Assembly (NCBI RefSeq): GCF_900156575.1
Contig: NZ_FTNY01000004.1
Coordinates: 620,001 to 684,000 of the forward strand
Direction: 5' to 3'
DNA from: Chryseobacterium shigense
Lineage (GTDB): Bacteria; Bacteroidota; Bacteroidia; Flavobacteriales; Weeksellaceae
DNA: 64,000 nt
The translations under genes and the position numbers were made by a program. Of the stretch, positions 17,101 through 25,793 are shown piece after piece (position 1 is the first letter of the stretch; each line of letters begins with the position of its first letter). The notes beneath the pieces were generated by a model. The model saw only the letters and a list, made by a program, of their open reading frames with translations, had not been told where the DNA came from and did no database searches.

Positions 17101-17862
17101 ATGGAGTTACAGAAATACTTTTCTAAATTCCTTCTCAAAAAAAGAAAAAGAAAATTAACGGAGAGAGACTACTTTCTCAGTACCGAGATGAAAAAAATAC
17201 TGGGTGCCGAGGTGGAGAATGTCGCTCTTTACCGTGAAGCTTTTTCTTTAAAAAGTTCTTCTAAAAATCAAGACAGTAATTACGAAAGACTTGAATTTTT
17301 GGGAGATTCTGTTTTGGGTACAATTATTTCCTGTCATCTGTTTCAGACTTATCCTCAGGCTAACGAAGGATATCTGACCCAGATGAAATCTAAAATTGTT
17401 AATAGGAAGAATCTTAATAAATTAGGTGAAGACCTGAAGTTGATCGATCTTTTGCAAAAGCAGGGATCCGCAGCGTTAGGCGAAAATATTTCCGGAAATT
17501 TATTTGAAGCACTTATCGGTGCGGTGTATCTCGACTTCCATTATGACGCTTGTAAAAGAATCATTCTGGAAAGACTACTGACGCCTACCGAAATTAACAA
17601 GCTTGAAAATAAAATTGTAAGCTACAAAGGTCTTCTGCTCGAATGGAGCCAGAAGAAAAAAGTAAATATAAAGTACGAAACCTGCGAAGAAATCCAGGCT
17701 AATAAAGCTGTGGTATTCAGATGTCATGTCTGGCTGGGAGAAGAAAAAATCGCCAATGCGACAGAAACTTCCAAAAAGAAGGCAGAAGAAAAAGCAGCAC
17801 AGCGAGCCTTTTATATTTTAAACAAAAAAGAAAACATACTTGGAAATCCAAAAACTTTATGA
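17101..17862 (+). CDS. rnc: Ribonuclease III
   Basis: 253 residues. The endonuclease domain carries the signature YERLEFLGDSVLGTII (near 60-75), with the second acidic cluster in ENISGNLFEALIGAVYLD. A double-stranded RNA-binding domain occupies about residues 178-245, ending TSKKKAEEKAAQRAFYIL. It cleaves dsRNA in rRNA and mRNA processing. A short basic extension (LLKKRKRKLTERDYFLSTEM) precedes the core, as in other Bacteroidota RNase III. It overlaps the next gene by 23 nt. Confidence 0.95.
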   Translation: MELQKYFSKFLLKKRKRKLTERDYFLSTEMKKILGAEVENVALYREAFSLKSSSKNQDSNYERLEFLGDSVLGTIISCHLFQTYPQANEGYLTQMKSKIVNRKNLNKLGEDLKLIDLLQKQGSAALGENISGNLFEALIGAVYLDFHYDACKRIILERLLTPTEINKLENKIVSYKGLLLEWSQKKKVNIKYETCEEIQANKAVVFRCHVWLGEEKIANATETSKKKAEEKAAQRAFYILNKKENILGNPKTL

Positions 17863-18313
17863 TCTAGACGATATAGAATTTGAAGATATTGCCATAGGAT
17901 TGGTAAGATTAGCAAAAGATGTACCTGCTCATGAGTTTTTCTACAAAATAAATCAAATCAACGGCCTCACCTTTTCCAGAAAGAGAGATGTGATCATTCA
18001 CGGGGCGTACTATGATTATCATTTTCCGAGATTTGAAGCTTACCACAAGTTTACAAAGACGTGTTTTACGTTCATTTCAAACCGTTCTTCGGAAAGTAAG
18101 CAAAAAAAACTGCAGACTGAGCTCTTTACAGAAGAAGAAAACATTAAATTTTTATTAAATAATCAGGTAGATGTAGAATATATTCTGCATACTTCGGAAC
18201 AAATTCCTGATTTTTCCGTAATTTTGCTCCCGGAAAATCTTGTGTTTCCGATACAAGATTACACACTAGGTTCTGAAGAGGAACTTTATCAAATTATCCA
18301 GTATTATGAATAA
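17840..18313 (+). CDS. IPExxVDY-like family protein, between rnc and pyk
   Basis: 157 residues, function unknown. The frame has no ATG in its N-terminal region; TTG at 17840, inside the end of rnc, is the best start (MEIQKLYDLDDIEFEDIAIGLVRL). The sequence is acidic and soluble with aromatic-rich patches (HGAYYDYHFPRFEAYHKF) and no signal peptide. Its place between rnc and pyk, overlapping both (23 and 8 nt), is typical of the Bacteroidota family annotated IPExxVDY, but that name is from memory of synteny and the motif is not exact here. The tight overlaps suggest coupled translation. Confidence 0.65.
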   Translation: MEIQKLYDLDDIEFEDIAIGLVRLAKDVPAHEFFYKINQINGLTFSRKRDVIIHGAYYDYHFPRFEAYHKFTKTCFTFISNRSSESKQKKLQTELFTEEENIKFLLNNQVDVEYILHTSEQIPDFSVILLPENLVFPIQDYTLGSEEELYQIIQYYE

Positions 18314-19751
18314 GTATTTAAAGAAGACAAAAATTATTGCAACACTAGGACCTGCTTCATCATCGAAGGAGGTAATGTTAGGACTAATGAAAGCAGGTGT
18401 TGATATTTTCAGAATAAATTTTTCACATGCAGACTACGACTTAGTTCGAAATAATATTGAAATTATCAGAGAGCTTAATAAGGAATATGGCTATTCTATT
18501 GGAATCTTAGGAGACCTTCAGGGGCCAAAACTTAGAGTAGGTGTTGTAAAAGAAGGTTCTTACCTGAATCCTGGAGATATCCTTACCTTTACCAATGAAA
18601 AAATTGAAGGGGATTCTACCAAGGTATATATGACCTATCAGCAGTTTCCTCAGGATGTAAAAGTAGGGGAAAAAATCCTTATTGATGATGGAAAACTGAT
18701 GTTGGAGGTTACGGAAACCAATGAAATTGATACGGTAAAAGCAAAAACCATTCAAGGAGGGCCATTAAGCTCTAAAAAAGGAGTTAATTTACCTAATACG
18801 AACGTTTCTCTTCCAGCTCTTACGGAAAAGGATATCCAGGATGCTAATTTCATGCTTGACATGGAGGTTGACTGGATTGCATTGTCATTCGTTCGTCATG
18901 CTCAGGATATTATCGATTTAAAAGAATTGATTAAAGCGCATCCGAACGGTAAATTCAAAACACCGATCATTGCTAAGATTGAAAAGCCTGAGGGCGTTAA
19001 AAATATTGACGAAATTTTATTGGAATGTGACGGACTGATGGTGGCCCGTGGTGACCTTGGGGTGGAAGTTCCGATGGAAGAAGTTCCTGCTATCCAGAAA
19101 ACTTTGGTAGAGAAGGCAAGATTCTATTCGAAGCCGGTGATTATCGCTACGCAGATGATGGAAACCATGATCAACAGTCTTACGCCTACCAGAGCGGAAG
19201 TAAATGACGTTGCCAACTCTGTATTGGACGGTGCGGATGCTGTAATGCTTTCAGGAGAAACTTCTGTAGGAAGATATCCGATTCAGGTCGTTGAGAACAT
19301 GACGAAGATTGTAAAGAATATCGAGACCACTCATTTTTACCAACATAAAAATGAGCCAATGGAAAAAGATTACAACTGCATCGACGAAAGATTCATTACG
19401 AACAGAGTATGTCTTGCAGCCGTAAGAATTGCTAAAACGACTAACGTTTCTGCAATCGTTACATTGACCCACTCAGGATATACAGCATTCCAGCTTGCTG
19501 CTCACAGACCGAATTCGCAGATCATTGTATACAGTGGAAACAGAAGAGTGATCACCATGCTGAATCTTCTTTGGGGAGTTCATGCGTACTACTATGACAT
19601 GAAAAAGTCTACTGATGAGACGATTATTCAGGTGAATATGCTGACTCATAACCACGGTTATATCGAAAGTGGAGACTTTGTAATCAATATCAACGCGACT
19701 CCATCTTATGAAGGTGGAAAAACAAATACATTGAGACTGACGACGGTTTAA
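18306..19751 (+). CDS. pyk: Pyruvate kinase
   Basis: 481 residues, converting phosphoenolpyruvate and ADP to pyruvate and ATP. The N-terminus MNKYLKKTKIIATLGPASSS is characteristic. Active-site blocks include IIAKIEKPEGVKNIDEIL, GLMVARGDLGVEVP and ATQMMETMINSLTPTRAEVNDVANSVLDGADAVMLSGETSVG. The C-terminal allosteric domain follows (about 345-481). It overlaps the preceding gene by 8 nt. Its TAA stop is the first three bases of a perfect heptanucleotide repeat array. Confidence 0.96.
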   Translation: MNKYLKKTKIIATLGPASSSKEVMLGLMKAGVDIFRINFSHADYDLVRNNIEIIRELNKEYGYSIGILGDLQGPKLRVGVVKEGSYLNPGDILTFTNEKIEGDSTKVYMTYQQFPQDVKVGEKILIDDGKLMLEVTETNEIDTVKAKTIQGGPLSSKKGVNLPNTNVSLPALTEKDIQDANFMLDMEVDWIALSFVRHAQDIIDLKELIKAHPNGKFKTPIIAKIEKPEGVKNIDEILLECDGLMVARGDLGVEVPMEEVPAIQKTLVEKARFYSKPVIIATQMMETMINSLTPTRAEVNDVANSVLDGADAVMLSGETSVGRYPIQVVENMTKIVKNIETTHFYQHKNEPMEKDYNCIDERFITNRVCLAAVRIAKTTNVSAIVTLTHSGYTAFQLAAHRPNSQIIVYSGNRRVITMLNLLWGVHAYYYDMKKSTDETIIQVNMLTHNHGYIESGDFVININATPSYEGGKTNTLRLTTV

Positions 19752-19825
19752 GCAATAAGCAATAAGCAATAAGCAATAAGCAATAAGCAATAAGCAATAA
19801 GCAATAAGCAATAAGCAATAAGCAA
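19749..19825 (+). repeat. Eleven perfect tandem copies of TAAGCAA
   Basis: A 77-nt array of the 7-mer TAAGCAA without a single mismatch. The first TAA is the pyk stop codon. The unit is not a multiple of three, but because the array lies after the stop, length change would not alter the pyk product. It sits between the stop and a bidirectional terminator. Confidence 0.98.
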
Positions 19826-19850
19826 AATTACTTTTTGACAAGCATACAAA

Positions 19851-19885
19851 AAAATCCCGGAAATAGATATTTCCGGGATTTTTTA
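19851..19885. terminator. Bidirectional terminator between pyk and the SSADH-like gene
   Basis: A perfect 12-bp stem (AATCCCGGAAAT and complement) with a 4-nt loop is flanked by an A-run before and a T-run after, serving the convergent genes on both sides. Confidence 0.88.
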
Positions 19886-19944
19886 TATTAAATGACTGTA
19901 AATTAAATTAATACATTATACTTTATACATTTTACATCATACAG

Positions 19945-21237
19945 CTAGTTTCCCACGATCGTTCTTGCCACGACAAACTCTTTTAAAGCTAATAAAGACA
20001 ACTCTGTTCCATACCCCGAATCTTTGCTTCCACCGAATGGAAAACGTGGATCAGAGCTCGTCATTCTGTTGATATTTACCGTCCCTGATTCCAGGTTTTC
20101 GATAAAGAATAACTGACGGTCTGCTTTCTTCGTCCAAACGGAATTTGAAAGTCCGAAAGGAATATCATTCGCCATTTGCAGAGCTTCTTCATCACTTTTA
20201 GCGATCATCACCATTCCCAGAGGTCCAAAAAGTTCTTCTTTTAAAATAGGATTTCCTTCCTGAACGCGAATTAAACCAGGTTTAAATTCATTGTCAGAAA
20301 TTCTTTCCAAAGGAATAATAATTTCAGCACCACCTTCCAATGCTCTGTTGAATTGAGCTTCCAACTCATCAGCCAGGTCTGGTCTTGCCATTCCCGCTAA
20401 TTTGGTTTCCTTATTGAAAGGATCCCCAACTTCATACGCTTTATATTCTTCTATGAATTTTGGTAAAAATTCATCTTCAATTTTTTCATCGATAATAAAT
20501 CTTTTAGCGGCAGTACAGGTTTGCCCGCAATTTTGAAGTCTGGATTTCGCTCCTGCCTTTGCCGCTGCATCTAAATCTGCATCTTCAAAAATAATGAAAG
20601 CATCACTTCCTCCTAATTCCAATAAAGATTTTTTGATATTTAAACCAGCGATTGAAGCTACTTCACCCCCCGCTTTTCCACTGCCTGTAAGACTCACCCC
20701 TCTTACTGCATCGTGTTCAAGAATTTCTTTCACAGCGGTATGCCCTACTTCCAGATTCTGGAAAACACCCTCCGGAAAACCTGCTTCCAGAAGAACCTCT
20801 GCAATTGCATTCCCACTTCCAAAACAAATTGAAGCGTGTTTCAGAACTACTGTATTTCCGGCTAAAATGGCTGGTACAGCAAATCTCAATACCTGCCAGA
20901 AAGGGAAATTCCATGGCATGACTCCTAAAATTACCCCTTTTGGAACATAATGAACTTCAGAATAAGAAAATTCAGATTCAATCTTTTCAGGTTTTAAAAT
21001 ATTTTCAGCCTCTGCATAATAATTCATCATCAAAGCACATTTTTCCACCTCAGCAATCGACTCTGAAATAGGTTTATTCATTTCAGTCGTGATGATGCTG
21101 CCGAATTTTTCCGAATTATTCTTTAAAATTTCTGCCGCCTTTCTGATCAGCTTTTGCTTATCTTCAAACGGTACTTTTCTCCATTCTGAAAATGTCTTAT
21201 CTGCTTGAATAAGCTTATTTTCAATTAACTGTTCCAT
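19945..21237 (-). CDS. NAD(P)-dependent succinate-semialdehyde dehydrogenase-like ALDH
   Basis: 430 residues of the short GabD/Sad-like ALDH subfamily that lacks the N-terminal strand. It starts MEQLIENKLIQADKTFSEWR. Active-site residues are visible: MPWNFPFWQVLRFAVP with the substrate-anchoring Asn, Glu in LLELGGSDAF and catalytic Cys in NCGQTCTAAKRF. It likely oxidises succinate semialdehyde or a similar aldehyde. It is a separate transcription unit from hutG, 139 nt downstream of that gene. The exact substrate is inferred. Confidence 0.88.
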   Translation of the reverse strand: MEQLIENKLIQADKTFSEWRKVPFEDKQKLIRKAAEILKNNSEKFGSIITTEMNKPISESIAEVEKCALMMNYYAEAENILKPEKIESEFSYSEVHYVPKGVILGVMPWNFPFWQVLRFAVPAILAGNTVVLKHASICFGSGNAIAEVLLEAGFPEGVFQNLEVGHTAVKEILEHDAVRGVSLTGSGKAGGEVASIAGLNIKKSLLELGGSDAFIIFEDADLDAAAKAGAKSRLQNCGQTCTAAKRFIIDEKIEDEFLPKFIEEYKAYEVGDPFNKETKLAGMARPDLADELEAQFNRALEGGAEIIIPLERISDNEFKPGLIRVQEGNPILKEELFGPLGMVMIAKSDEEALQMANDIPFGLSNSVWTKKADRQLFFIENLESGTVNINRMTSSDPRFPFGGSKDSGYGTELSLLALKEFVVARTIVGN

Positions 21238-21376
21238 AATATAATTTCTGTTTTAAATTCAAAAATGAATTTATTAATGCCTTTATTCTAAAAGCATTGT
21301 GAAAGTAACAAATTTTGTTCCTTAAGGGTTAAAAAAAAGAAATGATTTTCTCTATTAAAATAATATAATTTTACCT

Positions 21377-22300
21377 TTAGATCATAAACCATTCATTCAT
21401 AAGACATGCGGCGAGTCTTGCCGTTCTGTCTTCAATATCAAGTGATGGATTAACTTCTGCTGCATCCAGTGCTATCAATTTTTTGCTTTTTAAAATATGG
21501 CGGTATAAATGCATAAATGGGATATCTGCAAAAATGCCATTGTAAGCGGAAGCAGAAACTCCCGGGGCAATGGAAGCATTAAAGACATCCATACAAATGG
21601 TAAGATACAGAACATCTACACTTTCCACAAGCTCATTAATGCGTTCATAGATGGATGGAAGATTTTCAAAAAACAGTTCATCGGCAAGAATATATTTCAT
21701 TCCATACTGATGGGCTGTATCAAACAGTTTCAGGGTATTTGAATTTCTTTGAATCCCGATATGCAGTGAATTGATCTCTCCTTCCTGTGCAATCTGCCAG
21801 AATCCCGTTCCTGAGCTTGCTCCTACTCCATTTTCCGGCTGTCTGTTATCAAAATGGGCATCGATATTGATGATTCCGATTTTTTGTTCAGGAAATGCTG
21901 TTTTCACCCCTAAATAGTGAGCATAAGTCACTTCATGGCCTCCACCCAAAACAATTGATTTTCCGCCTTTTAACAGTACTTTTGATACATTTTTAGCAAG
22001 ACTGTTTTGGGAGCTTTCCAGGTCACCGTCTTCACAGGTTACATTCCCAAAGTCAAGAAGGGAAAAATCCGGGCGGATGACAGGAAAATTAGACATATTT
22101 TTTCGGATCACATCCGGAGCATCTTTTGCGCCCTGTCTTCCTTTATTTCTTCTCACTCCTTCATCTACGGCAAAACCGTGCAGTACAAAATCATCTGCTA
22201 CAATATTGTCATAGTTACGTTCTTCCTTAACCCGTTGAAATATTCTGTGGAAAAGAAGTTCTTCTCCGTCTAATCTGCCTTGCCAAGTGTCCTGAAACAT
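21377..22300 (-). CDS. hutG: Formimidoylglutamase (arginase/ureohydrolase family)
   Basis: 307 residues with the binuclear Mn motifs of the ureohydrolase family: LGGGHEVTYAH, IINIDAHFDNRQ and the third as CMDVFNASIAPGVSA. The N-terminal DEGVRRNKGRQGAKDAPDVIRK also fits HutG. It would split N-formimidoyl-glutamate to glutamate and formamide, the last step of histidine breakdown. hutI lies 3.5 kb upstream on the same strand, with a BCCT transporter and a DUF695 gene between; hutH and hutU are not in the window. Confidence 0.88.
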   Translation of the reverse strand: MFQDTWQGRLDGEELLFHRIFQRVKEERNYDNIVADDFVLHGFAVDEGVRRNKGRQGAKDAPDVIRKNMSNFPVIRPDFSLLDFGNVTCEDGDLESSQNSLAKNVSKVLLKGGKSIVLGGGHEVTYAHYLGVKTAFPEQKIGIINIDAHFDNRQPENGVGASSGTGFWQIAQEGEINSLHIGIQRNSNTLKLFDTAHQYGMKYILADELFFENLPSIYERINELVESVDVLYLTICMDVFNASIAPGVSASAYNGIFADIPFMHLYRHILKSKKLIALDAAEVNPSLDIEDRTARLAACLMNEWFMI

Positions 22301-22343
22301 AGATTTTCAATTAAATTTTAATTACAGCGTTTTATCTGGTAAA

Positions 22344-22363
22344 TCTAAATAATATTGTTTAGA
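22344..22363. promoter_or_regulatory. Near-perfect 20-bp palindrome upstream of hutG
   Basis: TCTAAATAATATTGTTTAGA is symmetrical about AATATT with a single mismatched pair. It lies 44 nt upstream of the hutG start, in a position suited to an operator. No regulator gene is adjacent. Confidence 0.4.
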
Positions 22364-22438
22364 TATTAAAGTGCTCCTGTGCTCAATTTCAAAAACGCTT
22401 TATGACATCTGTCATTCACGTAATATACGCATTTCAGA

Positions 22439-24454
22439 TCATTCTTTTTTCTCATTGGCATTACTGCTAATGAACATTTCATTGCGCTCTTCCGAAACTA
22501 TTTCCAGGAATCGGTCGTAATGCTTGAGTACATCAGAAATCAGTTCGTTCTTTGTAAAGTACTGCACATCATATCCTTCTCTTCCATCTCCAAAATAGGA
22601 TCTTGGATAATGGGTTTTACTGTCATCCAAATCCGGAAGATTCTCTTCATTGATCATGTATTCAGAGACCGTTTTCACCTTATTTTCAACGCCGTATATG
22701 AAATTATTGACAACTCCCTGATGAATCTCTATTTCTATTCTTACGGGACTTTCATATGAGTTTATTTTGGCTTCGATTCCATTGGCCGCAAATTCCTGCT
22801 GCAGCTCTGTAAAGGCTTCTTTTGTTTTAACTTTAATAAAATGATCGACTGAAGCATTATCTTTAAAGGAAACAATATTTTTTAAACGTTCTTTCCAAAA
22901 TTCCCCCGACCACGGAACGGTAGACGCAGAAAAGTTGGTATCATAATATTTCTGATCAATAATAAGTGCCTTCATTAAGCTTACGATGAATAAAAGTACA
23001 ATGATTGAAAAGGGTAAAGCGGTAATTAAGGTCATACTTTGAAGCGCCTTCAATCCTCCTGCATTTAATAGTAACAGGGAAAGGACCGCCAGTAAAACAC
23101 CCCAGAATATAATTTGCCATTTGGGAGATTTTTTGGCATTTTTAGTAGCGATACTGTTCATGACAAATATTCCCGAATCGGCAGAGGTTACAAAGAAGAT
23201 GATAATGATGGCAATCACAAAAAATCCGGTGATGGTTGAGAAAGGCATATACTCTAAAAATCTGAACATTACTGCATCTGGATCGGACGCCAGCGCACTT
23301 AACTTTCCGTTGGCAACATTCAGGTCAAACCAGATAGCACTGTTTCCGAATACGGACATCCAAATAAAATTGAATAAAGTAGGAAGTACCAATACAGCGA
23401 GAATAAATTCCCTGATGGTTCTTCCTTTAGAAATTCTTGCGATAAATAAACCTACGTAAGGCGACCATGAAATCCACCAGGCCCAGTATAAAATGGTCCA
23501 GTCATAAAACCACGGCAACGCATTTTTTTCATAAACATGGGTGTTGAATGTGAGATTGAAAAAATTATTGATGTAGTTTCCCAATCCATCTGTAAAGCTT
23601 CCGATCAGATATACGGTTGGCCCCAATATCAGAACAAAAAGCAAGAGTACAATGACACTCATTACATTAATATTGCTTAAAATCTTTACGCCTTTATCAA
23701 CTCCGCTAATCGCTGAAAAAACAGAAAGAGAAATAAGGCTGATAACAATAATCACCTGATTGGTAAAACTATTTTCTGCGGTGATATGAAGTATATTTAA
23801 TCCCGAACTGATCTGTACGACTCCAAATCCTAAAGTCGTTGTCAATCCAAAGAAGGTACAGCATAAGGCAAATACATCAATGGCATTTCCCCATTTACCA
23901 TTAATTTTATCTTTCAGCAATGGATAAAAGCAGCTTCGTAATGAAAGGGGTAATCTATATCTGTATGCGAAATAAGCTAAGGAAAGTCCTACCACTCCAT
24001 AAATGGCCCAGGCATGAATTCCCCAATGAAAAAAAGTATATAACTGTGCCTGTTTAGCGCGGCTCACATAATGATTATCGGCAAAAACTTCGGAAGAATA
24101 ATGCTGCATAGGTTCGGCTACACTAAAATAGATCAGTCCGATTCCCATTCCGGCTGCAAACAGCATTGAAATCCATGAAAAGAAGGAATACTCCGGTTTA
24201 CTGTCGTTCGCTCCCAGTTTTATATTCGCATATTTACTAAACAGCAGGTAGACTAAAAAGATCACAAACAGAGTGACGGCCCAGACATATATCCAATTCA
24301 GATTGACAAATATGAACTGTTTAATCTGATTCAGAATATTTTCCGTCGGCTTTGGAAACAGAGCTGAAAGAAAACATGTTCCAATAATAAAAATCAGACT
24401 TGGGATCGTCACCCCTTTATTAAAAGTAGATTGTACATTTTTAAATTTCATCAC
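22439..24454 (-). CDS. BCCT-family betaine/choline/carnitine transporter
   Basis: 671 residues with about twelve membrane helices and the BCCT signature region WAWWISWSPYVGLFIARISKGRTIREF. The glycine-rich unwound helix (FAAGMGIGLIYFSVAEP) is also present. A long hydrophilic C-terminal tail (about 520-671) resembles the regulatory tail of BetT-type choline transporters; it contains PRSYFGDGREGYDVQYF, common in BetT. It imports quaternary ammonium or related compounds using ion gradients. Its location between hut genes is unexpected and does not by itself prove a role in histidine use. Confidence 0.9.
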   Translation of the reverse strand: MMKFKNVQSTFNKGVTIPSLIFIIGTCFLSALFPKPTENILNQIKQFIFVNLNWIYVWAVTLFVIFLVYLLFSKYANIKLGANDSKPEYSFFSWISMLFAAGMGIGLIYFSVAEPMQHYSSEVFADNHYVSRAKQAQLYTFFHWGIHAWAIYGVVGLSLAYFAYRYRLPLSLRSCFYPLLKDKINGKWGNAIDVFALCCTFFGLTTTLGFGVVQISSGLNILHITAENSFTNQVIIVISLISLSVFSAISGVDKGVKILSNINVMSVIVLLLFVLILGPTVYLIGSFTDGLGNYINNFFNLTFNTHVYEKNALPWFYDWTILYWAWWISWSPYVGLFIARISKGRTIREFILAVLVLPTLFNFIWMSVFGNSAIWFDLNVANGKLSALASDPDAVMFRFLEYMPFSTITGFFVIAIIIIFFVTSADSGIFVMNSIATKNAKKSPKWQIIFWGVLLAVLSLLLLNAGGLKALQSMTLITALPFSIIVLLFIVSLMKALIIDQKYYDTNFSASTVPWSGEFWKERLKNIVSFKDNASVDHFIKVKTKEAFTELQQEFAANGIEAKINSYESPVRIEIEIHQGVVNNFIYGVENKVKTVSEYMINEENLPDLDDSKTHYPRSYFGDGREGYDVQYFTKNELISDVLKHYDRFLEIVSEERNEMFISSNANEKKE

Positions 24455-24692
24455 ATTTATTTTTCGTATTAATATTGACAGACACCTGGCATAGCCCTGG
24501 CAGAAGTACTCAAAGAATAATATGACTGCGTTATTTTCCTTATCAGGGATGTACTTAAGAACTATAGAAAATTACTGTTTTAAACGATGAATCAACAGTA
24601 ATGGGGTCACAATATAAGAAAACTTATATAAAAAAATAAAAATCAAAGGCTCTAATCCTCTCTACTTGGTCCTTCCCTGAAATGAATTTGTT

Positions 24693-25790
24693 TTAATTAA
24701 CGTTGTATTGTTCAAAACTTTGCCAGTATTTATCTTTATAAATTTCAAGTGAAATTTTATATTCAGGATTTTCTTTAATGATCTGATCAAAAACTTTGGA
24801 GGGCTGTCTAAAATCTTTGCTTGCAAAATAAATGCTTTTGGAATTGTCTGCTGTTTCTCTCCCGATATATAAATGTCCGTTTTTCGGCGTAAGTGTTTCT
24901 GCCGCATAGTCTTCAAGAGCATTCATTTTATTGTAATCCTTTTCTTCAGGAAAACCACTATTATTACTTCCATCGTAAGAAATCTTCAGAACAGAGATCC
25001 ATGGATAGGAAGCTTTTGCATCGTATTCTAACAGAGAAGCATTAACTGTAGCCATGAGTGGCATTCCGTTTTCTAAAGTGGCTTCAAGAACTGAAAACTG
25101 GTCTTCACTTTCTACAATCTGTGAATCTTTATACTTTTCAATAAATTCTCTTTCTCTCCACAGAAGAAAATCTCTTAATTTTTCTATTGGAATAAGTTCT
25201 TGATTTGCTTCATTTGTACCGATTATGCTAAAGGTATCGATCTGAGTGGCAAAATTCAGCTCCCCCAGGAAGTTATCCAGAAAGATACAAATCCCTGTCG
25301 TAGCGGATTCTCTGTTGTCTTCGTTGAGATCTTCATAAACAAAGGCCAGATCAATCTCATCCGGATACCCTTCAATGTCATTGGAATAAAAGTAAATATT
25401 ATTTTTTGTAAACTCACAGTCGTTGATTCTGACCCCGACATTTTCAATATTTGTTTCGGGCTTAAGAGCGGTAAATTTCCAATGAGCAATCTTTGGGGCA
25501 GCGGCAATCAATTCTTCAGCGAAAATTATTTTTTTCACATCACCTTCTACCGTAATGATAAGTTCCGCTGTATCATCATCCACCATTCCCGAAAGGAAAT
25601 AATAGCCATCGTTTACTTTGGCGAGTTCAGGAGACATGATATCGAAAAAGTTTTCTTCAATATGTTCTCTGTCTTTTACAACCTCAAAAAAAGTTTTTTC
25701 TTTTGTCAAAAACCAATCCCAAAACTCATGGTAGGTTTTTGTTCCTTTTTCCTGCTGTTTTTTACCTAGCAGCTTATCAAATAATCCCAT
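24693..25790 (-). CDS. DUF695 domain-containing protein
   Basis: 365 residues, cytosolic, no signal peptide. The start is MGLFDKLLGKKQQ. The N-terminal part (YHEFWDWFLTKEKTFFEVV) and middle are of a type found in uncharacterised Bacteroidota proteins. The last 140 residues match the DUF695 pattern: FSVLEATLENGMPLMATVNASLL, YPWISVLKISYDG, GFPEEKDYNKMNALEDYA and HLYIGRETADNSKSIYFASKDF. The function is unknown. Its start is 3 nt from the hutI stop, so it is likely in the hutI transcript. Assignment to DUF695 is from pattern memory. Confidence 0.7.
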   Translation of the reverse strand: MGLFDKLLGKKQQEKGTKTYHEFWDWFLTKEKTFFEVVKDREHIEENFFDIMSPELAKVNDGYYFLSGMVDDDTAELIITVEGDVKKIIFAEELIAAAPKIAHWKFTALKPETNIENVGVRINDCEFTKNNIYFYSNDIEGYPDEIDLAFVYEDLNEDNRESATTGICIFLDNFLGELNFATQIDTFSIIGTNEANQELIPIEKLRDFLLWREREFIEKYKDSQIVESEDQFSVLEATLENGMPLMATVNASLLEYDAKASYPWISVLKISYDGSNNSGFPEEKDYNKMNALEDYAAETLTPKNGHLYIGRETADNSKSIYFASKDFRQPSKVFDQIIKENPEYKISLEIYKDKYWQSFEQYNVN

Positions 25791-25793
25791 AAA

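Noticed and set aside
19749..19825. Tandem array considered as a CRISPR-like or iteron structure
   Set aside because: Units are contiguous 7-mers without spacers and lie after a stop codon; there are no cas or replication genes.
19473..19841. Minus-strand ORF with repeated AYCLLLI text, at first like a membrane or repeat protein
   Set aside because: The repeat comes from the TAAGCAA array and the rest is antisense to pyk.
24662..24922. 86-codon minus-strand ORF overlapping the DUF695 gene end
   Set aside because: It is in another frame of the DUF695 gene, which has matching domain text through to its stop.
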